The translations under genes and the position numbers were made by a program. From assembly GCA_937902315.1 (NCBI GenBank), contig CALGUG010000055.1, positions 124,001 through 188,000 on the forward strand: a stretch of 64,000 nt of DNA. The letters run 5' to 3'. The DNA is from an uncultured Chloroflexales bacterium. Lineage in GTDB: Bacteria; Chloroflexota; Chloroflexia; Chloroflexales; Chloroflexaceae. This document shows positions 16,331 through 25,361 of this stretch, piece after piece (the stretch's first letter is position 1; every line of letters starts with the position of its first letter). The notes below the pieces were generated by a model, which was not told where the DNA came from, did not search any database, and was given only the letters and a program-made list of their open reading frames with translations.

Positions 16331-16389
16331 CCTCCTTAGTTCGTTCTATAAATTAGAATTCGATAATAAAATTCTAAGGAGGTGAAGTG
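16331..16389 (+). promoter_or_regulatory. Anti-Shine-Dalgarno helix in the leader of the gene at 16387
   Basis: CCTCCTTAG (16331-16339) is the exact complement of CTAAGGAGG (16374-16382), which contains the ribosome-binding site of the next gene. Pairing can extend outward to 14 positions (CTTTT side with TGAAG) with one mismatch and one wobble, reaching the bases just before the GTG start. A competing 8-base hairpin, TTAGAATT (16353-16360) / AATTCTAA (16370-16377), uses part of the same site. Both structures would limit ribosome access; the loop is very AT-rich, so heat or a ligand could open it. Confidence 0.55.
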
Positions 16390-17253
16390 GCAGTTCAATT
16401 TACTGAAACGCAAGCCGTGCGGAATGTTAAAGGGCGCTGGAGGAGACACTCAAGGAAGTCTAAGGACGCCAGGCTGTTACGAAAACATATCACAGAAACC
16501 TACACTTGGCTCAGGTTTGGTATGGTAGGCATTGCATTCATGCTTCCATGGGTTTTATGGGGTGTGGGACAGGCACTTTTTGATCAACCATTGCTTGGCA
16601 CAATGAGTGCCTATTACTACTCACCGATGAGAGACGTATTTGTGGGCGGTCTTTGGGCTATTGGTACCTTCCTCATCCTTTACAAGGGCTATAGCGATCA
16701 CGAGGAATTGGCTCTGCTTATCGCCGGGGTGTCCGCTATCTTGGTCGCTCTCTTTCCTCTCGACTGGCAGCCAGCTTGGTTCCCGACCGATGCCATCAAT
16801 CCACACGGCTTGTGTGCGATGCTTCTCTTCTTGTGTATTTCGTATGTCTGTTGGTTTTGCGCGAGCGATACCCTAGGTCTGATACGATGCCGAGAGCTTA
16901 AAGAGCGCTATAACCGCATCTACAAGGCCCTTGCTATCGCCATAGTGGCGGTACCTATTGCAACTTGGATTTTCGTACAAGTTGCAGACCTTTCTCTTCT
17001 GAGAGATACGCAGCTATTTTGGCTTGAGACCATTGGCATCTCTATCTTCGGCTCGTTCTGGGCAGTAAAAAGCTATGAGATTCAAAATCATACACAAGCC
17101 GAGCTGCGGACTTTCAACCTACAGGCGCAGCTAGAATCTGATGGCCTACAGCCTGTGCCGCTGGAGACGAGCATTGAAGCGCTTACGACAATCGCAGAAG
17201 AGTTAGAGAGTAGCGAGCAAGCTGCTACGCTGGAACAAGGTGCTGCGGCATAA
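16387..17253 (+). CDS. Membrane protein of unknown function, six hydrophobic segments
   Basis: A 288-residue integral membrane protein. It starts with GTG, chosen because AAGGAGG lies 4 bases upstream. A basic N-terminal tail (about 45 residues, many Arg/Lys) is followed by about six membrane segments, beginning MVGIAFMLPWVLWGV. The loop GTMSAYYYSPMRDVFVGG between the first two segments is the most conserved-looking part; I have seen similar SAYYY-MRDVFVG sequences in uncharacterised bacterial membrane proteins. The C-terminal 55 residues are soluble and acidic. Its ribosome-binding site is sequestered by an upstream complement (see 16331), so translation is probably controlled. It stands alone, with a terminator after it. 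No function is proposed. Confidence 0.75.
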   Translation: MAVQFTETQAVRNVKGRWRRHSRKSKDARLLRKHITETYTWLRFGMVGIAFMLPWVLWGVGQALFDQPLLGTMSAYYYSPMRDVFVGGLWAIGTFLILYKGYSDHEELALLIAGVSAILVALFPLDWQPAWFPTDAINPHGLCAMLLFLCISYVCWFCASDTLGLIRCRELKERYNRIYKALAIAIVAVPIATWIFVQVADLSLLRDTQLFWLETIGISIFGSFWAVKSYEIQNHTQAELRTFNLQAQLESDGLQPVPLETSIEALTTIAEELESSEQAATLEQGAAA

Positions 17254-17334
17254 GCAGGGTTTAGCGCTAGCAGGACTGTCTACGCTGTGTCAACGAGCAC
17301 ATCGATTGAGATTGAAAAACGCGAGCAAGAATGA

Positions 17335-17366
17335 AAGGGATTTCGCACAGTGGCGCGAAATCCCTT
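17335..17366. terminator. Bidirectional terminator between convergent genes
   Basis: Perfect 11-base stem AAGGGATTTCG (17335-17345) / CGAAATCCCTT (17356-17366), 10-base loop, between the gene ending at 17253 and the convergent DinB gene ending at 17395. Confidence 0.75.
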
Positions 17367-17394
17367 GTATCACAAATGTGGCCCGCATGGAGTG

Positions 17395-17904
17395 TTAGCT
17401 CTGGTTTGGTTTCTGCTCGTAGAGGTAGAAGACAAAGTCTTGCGGGAAGGTTTCGACGCCAAAATCGTGCAGAATGCGCAGAACTTGGGCGCGGTGATCG
17501 GTGCCATGGTTAAGCACCTGCATCAACACCTGCCATAAGGTCAGATCTTTATCCTCAACCTCACCCTGATCTTCAGCAAACGGTTTGCTCGACAGCATAT
17601 CGTCACGTAGGGTCGCCAGATAGGCACGCATATCGGCTTCGATTGTATCCCAGCGCGCGCGGATCTGCTCGCGGTTGGCGAAGTCCTCAGCGTTAAGCCA
17701 TATAGCCTCGACACCTCGCAAGCCGCAAAACCAGGCATTATCGACGCTCATCAAGTGCACAAAGTGATTATGCAGCGAGCCAACGGAGTAGGGTATAGGT
17801 TGGGTGAAGAGCTCTTGGGGCAGCGGGACGATACAATATTCCCAAATACGGCGGTTGGTGAAGAAGTGGTAGTCGTAGAGCATCCGAAGGGCTTGGACAT
17901 CCAT
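17395..17904 (-). CDS. DinB/YfiT-family four-helix protein
   Basis: A 169-residue protein of the DinB-like superfamily, a four-helix bundle with a metal site of three His. The first His lies in GSLHNHFVHLMSVDNAWF (about residues 42-60) and the other two in LNHGTDHRAQVLRIL (about 137-151), the most typical signature of the family. The start at 17904 has AGGAG 7 bases upstream; the longer frame has none. Members are thiol-transferase- or hydrolase-like enzymes or stress proteins of uncertain role. Two other DinB-like genes of this type are not adjacent (see 56843). Confidence 0.9.
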   Translation of the reverse strand: MDVQALRMLYDYHFFTNRRIWEYCIVPLPQELFTQPIPYSVGSLHNHFVHLMSVDNAWFCGLRGVEAIWLNAEDFANREQIRARWDTIEADMRAYLATLRDDMLSSKPFAEDQGEVEDKDLTLWQVLMQVLNHGTDHRAQVLRILHDFGVETFPQDFVFYLYEQKPNQS

Positions 17905-18041
17905 CTCAACACTCCTTTTTGAATGGTTTCCATCCATCATAGCACGTTTGTGCGAATATGCAACGACCACAATGACCTTCGTCAGCCTTGAAGCGCTCCC
18001 CTTGCTTGTGAGATGGCGGATCCGCAGGCTCTTTTCACTCT

Positions 18042-18108
18042 GTTGGCAGAGAGGCGGCTAGCCCCCATTCGGCTTCTAGCGTGTCCGCCTCCGGCTATCA
18101 ACATCCTT
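18042..18108 (+). repeat. Solo end of the GCGTCCGCC long-inverted-repeat family
   Basis: GTTGGCAGAGAGGCGGCTAG, then CCATTCGGCTTCTAGCGTGT and CCGCCTCCGGCTATCAAC. The core has one change (GTGTCC for GCGTCC). Lies in the 303-base gap before the PLP enzyme's end, which holds no gene. Confidence 0.8.
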
Positions 18109-18170
18109 TCCAAACATTCGGCGGCTATCCCCCTGCGAAGCGAAACCGCTTGAAAGCGAAGCCTTCCAGT

Positions 18171-18202
18171 GTTGAGAGCGATGTCGCAACACCGCTCTCA
18201 AC
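18171..18202. terminator. Terminator after the PLP-enzyme operon
   Basis: Perfect 10-base stem GTTGAGAGCG (18171-18180) / CGCTCTCAAC (18193-18202), about 70 bases past the minus-strand stop; on the plus strand it is followed by GTTTTG. Confidence 0.6.
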
Positions 18203-18273
18203 GTTTTGCATGTTGCCCAATGCGCCTTGCCAACAAAGCGCCTCAAAGCGATCGCTGGGTTTGCGATGCAGGC

Positions 18274-19479
18274 CTAGCCGAGCGCTTGGTCGAGGTCGGT
18301 GATCAGGTCGGCGGCGTCTTCGAGACCGACCGAGAAGCGGAAGATTCCATCGCCTGCGAAGCTGCGATAGACCGCCTCTTGGCTTTGGTCGAGGATAAAT
18401 GAGCTGCGCAAGAGCTGGTCGGTTGGCAGGTAAAAGATCAAGCTGCGCTGATGGCCCAGCGAAACAGCGTAGTGGATCACTTCGAGCCGCTCGGCGAGGC
18501 GGCGGGCGGTCTCTAGTCCATCATCCTTGACTTGGAAGCTGATCATGCCCGAAAAGTTCTTCATCTGGGTGCGGGCCAGCTCGGCTTGGGGGTGCGAAGC
18601 GAGGCCCGGGTAGATCACGCGCTTGATCTTGGGGTGGCTCTCTAGCGCGGTTGCGAGCGCGAGGGCCGCCTCTTGGTGGGCGCGCATACGGATCGGCAAA
18701 GTCGAGAGGCCGCGCATAATCAGCCAGGCGTTGAACGGGCTAAGGATGCCGCCCATATGGATGCTGGCATCTTTTTTGAGCTGGGCCAGATCTTCGAGCC
18801 TGCCCAGCACCGCGCCGCCGATCGCATCGCCATGCCCGCCGATGTACTTGGTGAGCGAGTGCACTACAAAGTCGGCGCCCAGCTCGATCGGCCTTGTGGC
18901 GATCGGCGTCGCGAAGGTCGAGTCGACGATTAGCTTGGCGCCCACGCGATGAGCGATGGTGGCCACAGCGGCGATATCGGTCAGCTTGAGGATGGGGTTG
19001 GCCGGCGTTTCGGCGTAGACCAAGCGGGTGTTGGGCTTGATGGCTGCTTCGAGCTTGTTCAGATCCGAGAGGTCGACTCGCGTCACCTCGATGCCGCGCG
19101 AAGGCAGGTAGTCTTTGGCGAACTCGGCCGTGCCAGCGTAGCTTACATCGGAGATGATCAGATGGTCGCCCGGCTTGAGAAACTGCAGCAGCAGGCTGGT
19201 GATGGCCGACATGCCGCTGGCGAAAGCGATCGCGCCCTCGGCACCTTCGAGGGCGGCCAGCTTGCGCTCGAGCTGAGTCACGGTCGGATTACCCCAACGG
19301 GTGTAGAAGTAGGGCGTGTTCTCGCTGAAATCCTCCGCCGAGAAGGAGACATCGGCCGAAGTCACATAGGTGGTCGACATCACCAAGTTGGGCGCAGATG
19401 CTCCGGTCTGGGGATCGGGCTCTTCGCCTGCGTGAATCGCAAGGGTCGAGATGCCTTTGTTTGCGTTTTTTAGTGCCAT
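18274..19479 (-). CDS. PLP-dependent trans-sulfuration-type enzyme (Cys/Met metabolism family)
   Basis: A 401-residue fold-type I PLP enzyme of the cystathionine gamma-synthase / cystathionine lyase / methionine gamma-lyase family. The PLP lysine is Lys 211 in VVHSLTKYIGGHGDAIGG; the phosphate-binding YTRWGNPTVTQLE (about 59-71), FASGMSAI and IVDSTFATP are all present. Length is normal. AGAGGAAAG precedes the ATG. Family members differ by few residues, so gamma-synthase, gamma-lyase or O-acyl-homoserine sulfhydrylase activity cannot be separated here. It is co-transcribed with the preceding saccharopine-dehydrogenase-like gene, 21 bases away, which suggests a specialised amino-acid route rather than plain methionine synthesis. 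Confidence 0.92.
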   Translation of the reverse strand: MALKNANKGISTLAIHAGEEPDPQTGASAPNLVMSTTYVTSADVSFSAEDFSENTPYFYTRWGNPTVTQLERKLAALEGAEGAIAFASGMSAITSLLLQFLKPGDHLIISDVSYAGTAEFAKDYLPSRGIEVTRVDLSDLNKLEAAIKPNTRLVYAETPANPILKLTDIAAVATIAHRVGAKLIVDSTFATPIATRPIELGADFVVHSLTKYIGGHGDAIGGAVLGRLEDLAQLKKDASIHMGGILSPFNAWLIMRGLSTLPIRMRAHQEAALALATALESHPKIKRVIYPGLASHPQAELARTQMKNFSGMISFQVKDDGLETARRLAERLEVIHYAVSLGHQRSLIFYLPTDQLLRSSFILDQSQEAVYRSFAGDGIFRFSVGLEDAADLITDLDQALG

Positions 19480-19500
19480 TGCGCTTTCCTCTGAAGAGCA

Positions 19501-20577
19501 TTATGAAGCCAGGCCAAGCTCGAAAACGATGCCATGCTTGATAAGTGCTCGCATAAGTTGAAGTGGTTCGAAGATCTTTTCGATCTGATAGACTCCGGCG
19601 GGATACGCTTTGCTGCACAGTTCGAGCGCGCTCAGTGTGGTCACTAGGGCGCTGCTTTCGGCAGTGCCCTTGGCGAGCGCAGCTAGCTTGAGCTGTACCG
19701 GGTGCTGTTGCTGGCTGCCAAAGGCCTCGACTTGAATAAGCGTTTGGCTGCCTCCCAAGGGGATTTTCGCCAAAAGCTGTGTGAGCCATTCGAGCTTGAG
19801 TTTTGCGAGGTAGTTTGTCAGCCCGATGCGTTTGGCGATTGCGAGCGATCTGGTCGCGAATGGCGAGTCAAAACAGACGCGCGTCGATACTTCGGGCACG
19901 CCTAGGCTGGTGCGCAAGAAGTGCTGGTCGGCGAAGTCGAAGCGGTAGGCCTTGCGCCTCCCAAAGGGCAGGGGCAACTGAACAACACGGCCCTCGCTGA
20001 AGCCCGAGATCAGATAGGCCGCGAACGAGCCATGCCATTGGAAGGTGGCGTTGGTTTGCTCAAGCATCCAGCGCAAAGAATCGACACCATGGCTCTCACC
20101 TAGATTGAGCAAAACCGTGATCTCGAGCCGATCGGTTTGTTCGAGCAGTTGCACAAGGTAAGCTGCCAAAAGATTGGTGAGGCCGGGCGCAAGCCCTACA
20201 CTCAAAACAGCTGTCGCTCCGTGTTGCTGGGCTAGTGGATCGAGCGCTTCGATCGCTTCGAGCATGCTGCGAGAGGCCGAGATATCGATATAGTCGATGC
20301 CGCGTTTAAAGCATTCTGCAGCGAAAAAGTGGTTCTGTTGTTCGACACAAACGATAACGAGCTTCACGCCTTTGAGCGCTGCGGCATACTGGGCGGGGTT
20401 GGCTAGGTCGAGCTGCCGCGCGCTCAGCCTGTCGGGATAGTGTTGGGCCAAGGCTTGGGCTTTGGCTACGTTGCGCCCTGCCACGATAATCGACTCAGAC
20501 GAGTGATCGACAAGCTGTTTTGCAATCAAGCGGCCGACATGACCGTATCCGCCAACTATCAGGATAGAACCTTGCAT
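19501..20577 (-). CDS. Saccharopine-dehydrogenase-like NAD(P)-binding protein
   Basis: A 358-residue oxidoreductase. The N-terminal Rossmann motif is ILIVGGYGHVGRLIAKQL (residues about 5-22), followed by AGRNVAKAQALAQHY, which suggests NADP preference because of the Arg after the second strand. DYIDISASRSMLEAIEAL and VLSVGLAPGLTNLLAAYLV are typical of the saccharopine dehydrogenase-like (Sacchrp_dh_NADP) family. Upstream partner of the PLP enzyme in a two-gene operon. The pair might reduce or condense a keto or imino acid and then act on its side chain, but this is inference only. No strong ribosome-binding site is visible before the ATG. Confidence 0.82.
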   Translation of the reverse strand: MQGSILIVGGYGHVGRLIAKQLVDHSSESIIVAGRNVAKAQALAQHYPDRLSARQLDLANPAQYAAALKGVKLVIVCVEQQNHFFAAECFKRGIDYIDISASRSMLEAIEALDPLAQQHGATAVLSVGLAPGLTNLLAAYLVQLLEQTDRLEITVLLNLGESHGVDSLRWMLEQTNATFQWHGSFAAYLISGFSEGRVVQLPLPFGRRKAYRFDFADQHFLRTSLGVPEVSTRVCFDSPFATRSLAIAKRIGLTNYLAKLKLEWLTQLLAKIPLGGSQTLIQVEAFGSQQQHPVQLKLAALAKGTAESSALVTTLSALELCSKAYPAGVYQIEKIFEPLQLMRALIKHGIVFELGLAS

Positions 20578-20856
20578 CTACTCGTATCTCCAGCAAGCAC
20601 TTCAAACTGGCTCATGCATAGCTAAGGCAAGTTGTAAAATGATACCAACAATCTTAAGAATAACATAGCTCTTTGACTGCAAGCTGCTTGAGGGTTTTGA
20701 CGGCGAGAAGCGCTTATGAATGCCAGATCTATTCAGTGTGGGGTAGGTCGCGGCGTTATAGTAGGTTCGCAAGCCCGATAAAGGCGATGATGGCAAGTTC
20801 GTGAGGCTTCGTTTTGGCTGGAGCTTCGCACGGGCAGTTAACCCACTGGATGGAAG

Positions 20857-20922
20857 GGCGGGATGTTGGTAGCCGTAGGCGGACGCGCTGAGGACCGAAT
20901 GGAGGCTAGCGATCTGACCGCC
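20857..20922 (-). repeat. Solo end of the GCGTCCGCC long-inverted-repeat family
   Basis: Plus-strand reading GGGCGGGATGTTGGTAGCCG, AGGCGGACGCGCTGAGGACC and GAATGGAGGCTAGC ending CCGCC. The surrounding gene-free 714 bases (20578-21291) have no other strong feature except a 10-base palindrome TAGTATACTA at 21090-21099. Confidence 0.85.
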
Positions 20923-21291
20923 AGCATGAAAAAAAGCGAATCAAGGCTTGGGAAGCGATTATCGGTGACGTATCGGTACTGTTGAAGCGAGCTGGATCGG
21001 ATTTACTATGACATTGCGGCGCATTTGGTGACATACTTGATTAGGCGCAGACCTCGGTCTTAGGAAGGAGTGACGCCTGCTCTATCGTCTAGTATACTAT
21101 GCCTATTCCTCTTCATTTCCCCTCTGTTGGACATAGACAATAGGCATGATCGACTCGTTTACACTGTTGGCTTTCAACATTCCCCTCAATCGATCTCTTT
21201 CTCACCCCACACCCTAAACCATTCCACTCTGCTGAAAATCTACCGATCGAACATGGTCGCTTTCAAAACCATCTAAGCGCGGAGTTTTTGT

Positions 21292-24159
21292 ATGGAACAA
21301 CACACAGCTCTGATTGGTCGTTATGGCGAACAGAAAGAGCTTATTCAGCACCTTGCTACGCTGCAAACCGGTCAGGGAGGTATTCTTCTCGTATCGGGCG
21401 AGGCGGGGATTGGGAAAAGCTATCTGTTAGAAGCGGTTTTAGCTCAACACGATCTGCTGGTGCTGCATGGGCTGAGCTGCCCCTATAACACTCCTCCTTA
21501 TGGCCCGATCTGCCAAGTTCTGCGGGCCTATTTGCGCAAACCCGCTCACTCTCCTAGCGATTTAGGCAGCCTAGCGCCTCATCTGGCCGCCCTGCTTCCC
21601 GAGCTTGGCCCGCTACCAACTGAACATAATGCAGATCTTCAGTTTGAAGCGATCTGTCAAGCATTTCTGGCAATTACACGCCAACACAAGGCGGTTTTTG
21701 TGCTTGAAGATCTGCAATGGGCCGATAACGCTACGCTTGAAGCGCTGCCCGAGTTGAGTGAGATGCTGCGATCTGAACATGGTTTGATTGTGGGCGTCTA
21801 TCGCGATAGCGAGTTGGGGCGCGACCACGCCTTGCGACGCTTGCGCGCTAGCCTGCGCCGCAACCAGATGCTGCATGAGCTGAGGATCGAGCCTTTCGAC
21901 GACGAGCAGAGTGCCGACTTGTGCGCGAGCTTGCTACAAGAGCCAGTCAGCTCAAGCTTGGCTCAACTGATCTATCAACGTAGCGAGGGCAATCCGCTCT
22001 TTATCGCCGAATTGATTCGGGCTTTGCGTAAGTCGGGACAACTCAGTTCAAGCCCTGAAGGTTTGCTTGTGCAGACAAGTGATAGCTTACCCTTGCCCGA
22101 GACCTTGCGCGATGCTCTCTGCTTACAGCTCGATCGCTTGCCGACTACAGCTTTCAAGGCGCTTCAGGCAGCCGCCGTGATCGGCCAGCGCTTTTCGCTC
22201 GATCTTTTGCCCGCTGAATACACTGAACAGCTCGACTTGCTCTGTGAAGCTGGCGCGTTTGTGGTTTTAGAGCAGAACTATGGCAAGTTTCGGCATAGCT
22301 TGGTGCGTGAACTGATCTACGACGATATCCCTCGGGCTGAACGGCTTCAACTGCATACACAGTTCGCTCAGCAACTTGCTGCCAAGCAAGCGCCATCACT
22401 AGAGCTGGCCCAGCATTGGCTGGCTGCCCGAGAACTCGAAGCGGCTCGCCAGACCTTGGTTGCCGTCGCCGAGGAGGCGGCTAGCTTGCACGCTTATCAC
22501 GATGCCTATGCGGCGGCTCAACAGGCTTTGCAGTTCTGGCCCAAGAACGTGGATCAAATTGGGCGTTTCGCTTTGCTTGAGCGAGCGGGCGGTTATGCCC
22601 AGCTGTGTGGCAATCTGGAACAGGCTAAGCTCTTTTGGCGCGAGCTGGCCGATCACTACGACGCTGAGCATGACTTCGCGGCCTGCGCCCAGATCGAGCG
22701 ACGGATCGCGCAAGTGTTGGAACTAGAGGGCGATTGGCAACAAGCTCTGATCAGGCATAGCCGCGCTTCCAAATGTTTTGAACAAGCTGGTATGTTGGAA
22801 GAATCGGTCAGCGAGTTGCTGGTGGCCGCCTCACACTTGCGTTCAGCCGGACGCTTCCAAGCCGCCTTGGAATTGCTCTCGCAAGCCCGCCTTGCGGATG
22901 AAGGCCAAGCAGCTCGCCCCGATTTGCAAGCGCGGATCTGGGGCCTGCAAGGCAACCTTTACGCGCGCATGGGCGAAACGAAGCTTGGTTTAGACCTGTT
23001 GCAAGCCGCCCTTGCTTTGGCGCTTTCGCACAACTTCGCCCCTATCGCCGCCGAGATCTATCAACGCTTGGCAGATGGGCTTGAGCATAGCGGGGAGTAT
23101 GCGGCCGCCAGTGAGAGCTACAGCACGGCCTTCGCGTTCTGCCAACACAATCAGCTCGATAGCACCGCTCAACTCTGTATCGCCTGCTTAACCGCTGTGC
23201 TGCGCCAAACTGGCGAGTGGGATCGCGCGATGACTCTCTGCCGCGAGATCTTGGCGAGCCCTGAGAACTCCTTGCACGCCCGCACGGTCGCCAGTGGCAT
23301 CCTCGGCGGTCTGTATGTGCAGCGCGGCCAGTCGAGCCGTGCCTTAGCCCTCTTGTCTGAATCGGCAGCGCTGGCCCAACAGATCGAACTGGCCGCTATG
23401 GAGTTGTTGGCGGCTTGGGGCTTGGCTTTCTATCACGAACAACAGGGTGATTACCCCGCTGCTATCGAGCGCTGTCGTTTTATCGTGGCCCGTTGGCGCG
23501 AGATCGAAGATGTGCACTATGCGATCGCGCCTTTGCGCTGGTCGGCTAGCGTGTTTGCTATCCAAGGCCTTGCGACAGACCTGCAAGCTTGCACCGACTG
23601 CCTGGCCCAAATCGCGATCCGATCTGGCCAACCCGAAGCGCTCTCGGCGCTTTTGCACGCTTTGGCAGAAAATGCCCTTTTAGCTGGCAATAGCGAGCAG
23701 GCGGCCCGCCAATTCTCCCAAGCGCTTGAACTCTTGCGCGATGTTGGGGTGCCGTTTTGTTATGCTGGCAATCAACTACGGGCGGGCGTAGCTTATATCA
23801 AGGCGGGCCAGCCCAAACGGGCTTTGGCTCTGCTGCAAGATGCCCAGCGAACAGCCCGTAAACTGGGGGCGCGGCCTCTGCTGCAACAGATCGCTCAAGC
23901 GCTTGAAAGCATTGATACGCTTACAACTGGTGAGAGCAGCTCAAAGCAGCTCTATCAGCAGCTGACGCCGCGCCAATACGAGATTCTGCAACTGGTGGCG
24001 CAAGGCTTGACCAATAGCCAGATCGCCCAAAAGCTGGTGCTTAGCCCGCGCACAGTCGAAATGCATGTCGCTAATCTACTGGCGCTGCTGAACTGCCGTT
24101 CGCGTGCAGAAGCGGTAGGTAGGGCAGCTGAACAAGGTCTGTTGCAAACTACGGTATAA
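21292..24159 (+). CDS. LAL-type LuxR-family transcriptional activator with AAA ATPase domain
   Basis: A 955-residue regulator of the MalT/LAL type. The N-terminal ATPase has Walker A GEAGIGKS (residues 36-43) and Walker B VFVLEDLQWAD (about 137-147). A long helical-repeat (TPR-like) sensor region spans roughly 350-880, very rich in Ala, Leu and Gln. The C-terminal LuxR helix-turn-helix is LTPRQYEILQLVAQG, then NSQIAQKLVLSPRTVEMHVA (about 885-940). Such proteins bind ATP and an inducer, oligomerise and activate a promoter. The methyltransferase gene 130 bases downstream has three 15-base direct repeats before it and may be a target. Inducer unknown. Confidence 0.93.
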   Translation: MEQHTALIGRYGEQKELIQHLATLQTGQGGILLVSGEAGIGKSYLLEAVLAQHDLLVLHGLSCPYNTPPYGPICQVLRAYLRKPAHSPSDLGSLAPHLAALLPELGPLPTEHNADLQFEAICQAFLAITRQHKAVFVLEDLQWADNATLEALPELSEMLRSEHGLIVGVYRDSELGRDHALRRLRASLRRNQMLHELRIEPFDDEQSADLCASLLQEPVSSSLAQLIYQRSEGNPLFIAELIRALRKSGQLSSSPEGLLVQTSDSLPLPETLRDALCLQLDRLPTTAFKALQAAAVIGQRFSLDLLPAEYTEQLDLLCEAGAFVVLEQNYGKFRHSLVRELIYDDIPRAERLQLHTQFAQQLAAKQAPSLELAQHWLAARELEAARQTLVAVAEEAASLHAYHDAYAAAQQALQFWPKNVDQIGRFALLERAGGYAQLCGNLEQAKLFWRELADHYDAEHDFAACAQIERRIAQVLELEGDWQQALIRHSRASKCFEQAGMLEESVSELLVAASHLRSAGRFQAALELLSQARLADEGQAARPDLQARIWGLQGNLYARMGETKLGLDLLQAALALALSHNFAPIAAEIYQRLADGLEHSGEYAAASESYSTAFAFCQHNQLDSTAQLCIACLTAVLRQTGEWDRAMTLCREILASPENSLHARTVASGILGGLYVQRGQSSRALALLSESAALAQQIELAAMELLAAWGLAFYHEQQGDYPAAIERCRFIVARWREIEDVHYAIAPLRWSASVFAIQGLATDLQACTDCLAQIAIRSGQPEALSALLHALAENALLAGNSEQAARQFSQALELLRDVGVPFCYAGNQLRAGVAYIKAGQPKRALALLQDAQRTARKLGARPLLQQIAQALESIDTLTTGESSSKQLYQQLTPRQYEILQLVAQGLTNSQIAQKLVLSPRTVEMHVANLLALLNCRSRAEAVGRAAEQGLLQTTV

Positions 24160-24223
24160 AGCTGCGTTTGGTACCGTAGTTTCCCGCATCCGCTTTGAAC
24201 TTCAAAAAACTATACTTGCTCCT

Positions 24224-24268
24224 GTGGACACGAAGTACGTGAACACAAAGTATGTGGACACGAAATAG
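24224..24268 (+). promoter_or_regulatory. Three tandem 15-base repeats before the methyltransferase
   Basis: GTGGACACGAAGTAC (24224-24238), GTGAACACAAAGTAT (24239-24253) and GTGGACACGAAATAG (24254-24268), head to tail, ending 23 bases before the ATG. Could be binding sites for a multimeric activator such as the LAL protein encoded just upstream. Confidence 0.5.
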
Positions 24269-24291
24269 TAAGTGACATAAGGAGTGTTTCA

Positions 24292-25113
24292 ATGACTGCG
24301 ACACAACAAAGCATCGACTATGCTAGCGTTAAAACGCGCCAAAAGGCCCTGTGGGGTTCGGGCGACTATGCGATTATCGGCACAACCTTGTCGATCACGG
24401 GCGAATTACTCTGCGAGGCGCTTGATCTGCGCTCGGGCCAGCGTGTGCTCGATGTAGCAGCGGGCAATGGCAACGCCACACTGGCCGCAGCGCGCCGTTG
24501 GTGCGATGTAACCTCGACCGACTATGTGCCCACTTTGCTAGAGCGCGGCCGAACGCGCGCCGAGGCCGATCGTCTTACGGTCACCTTCCGCGAAGCCGAT
24601 GTCGAGAATCTGCCTTTTGAGGATGGCAGCTTCGATGCGGTGATCTCGACCTTTGGTGTGATGTTTGCGCCTAATCAAGAGCAGGCCGCCCACGAAATGC
24701 TGCGTGTCTGTCGTTCGGGCGGCAAGATCGGCCTTGTCAACTGGACGCCTGAAAGCTTTATTGGCCAAGTGCTGCGCACAGTTGGCAAGTATGTGCCGCC
24801 TCCGGTTGGCCTGAAATCGCCCTCGCTGTGGGGCAGCGAAGCGCGCCTGCATGAGCTGTTCGGCAACGAGATCACTCAACTCAATATCACTCAGCGCCAA
24901 TTCATCTTCCGCTATCGCTCGGCCGCCCACTGGCTGGATGTCTTCCGCAACTACTACGGCCCCATTCACAAAGCCTTTGGCGCCCTCGATGAGGCTGGCC
25001 AAAACGCCTTAGCCCACGATCTGCTTCAGCTGCTTCAGCGCTTTAACACTGGCGGCGACGAAAGCCTGCGCGTGCCCAGCGACTACCTTGAGATAGTAGC
25101 GATACGACGCTAA
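24292..25113 (+). CDS. Class I SAM-dependent methyltransferase
   Basis: A 273-residue Rossmann-type methyltransferase. Motif I is RVLDVAAGNGNATLAAARR (residues about 52-70), the acidic residue after the next strand is in TSTDYVP, and LPFEDGSFDAVISTFGVMFA is motif II/post-I. It resembles the UbiE/Methyltransf_11 group. AAGGAG is 9 bases before the ATG. Substrate cannot be read. Own terminator follows at 25208. The tandem repeats directly upstream suggest dedicated control. Confidence 0.88.
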   Translation: MTATQQSIDYASVKTRQKALWGSGDYAIIGTTLSITGELLCEALDLRSGQRVLDVAAGNGNATLAAARRWCDVTSTDYVPTLLERGRTRAEADRLTVTFREADVENLPFEDGSFDAVISTFGVMFAPNQEQAAHEMLRVCRSGGKIGLVNWTPESFIGQVLRTVGKYVPPPVGLKSPSLWGSEARLHELFGNEITQLNITQRQFIFRYRSAAHWLDVFRNYYGPIHKAFGALDEAGQNALAHDLLQLLQRFNTGGDESLRVPSDYLEIVAIRR

Positions 25114-25207
25114 TCAAAACGAAGGACGGCTTTCTAGCTTTTGAAGCGAAAAGAGTGAATTTATGTGGCATAGTTTCTAGCTGGAAGTTCGAAACCGATC
25201 TTATTCT

Positions 25208-25246
25208 AATAACGACTGTTCCATTTGATTTGGAGCAGTCGTTATT
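25208..25246 (+). terminator. Terminator after the methyltransferase
   Basis: Stem AATAACGACTGTTCC (25208-25222) / GGAGCAGTCGTTATT (25232-25246), 15 pairs including one G-U, 9-base loop, then ATTTT. Confidence 0.8.
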
Positions 25247-25361
25247 ATTTTGAGCACTGTTGTAGTGTCTGAGAATGCTTGAAATGGGACCTCATTGCTT
25301 TACAGCCCATTGACTCTATGGCATGCTTAGTCCATGCATTCTGCCCATCAATAGGTGATCA

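Noticed and set aside
21070..21276. 68-codon frame behind TAGGAAGGA GTG, before the LAL regulator
   Set aside because: The GTG is directly joined to the GGA with no spacing, the peptide is low-complexity, and the stretch looks like leader sequence.
24224..24268. Short tandem repeats as a CRISPR array
   Set aside because: The 15-base units are contiguous, without spacers, and there are no cas genes; treated as a regulatory repeat.
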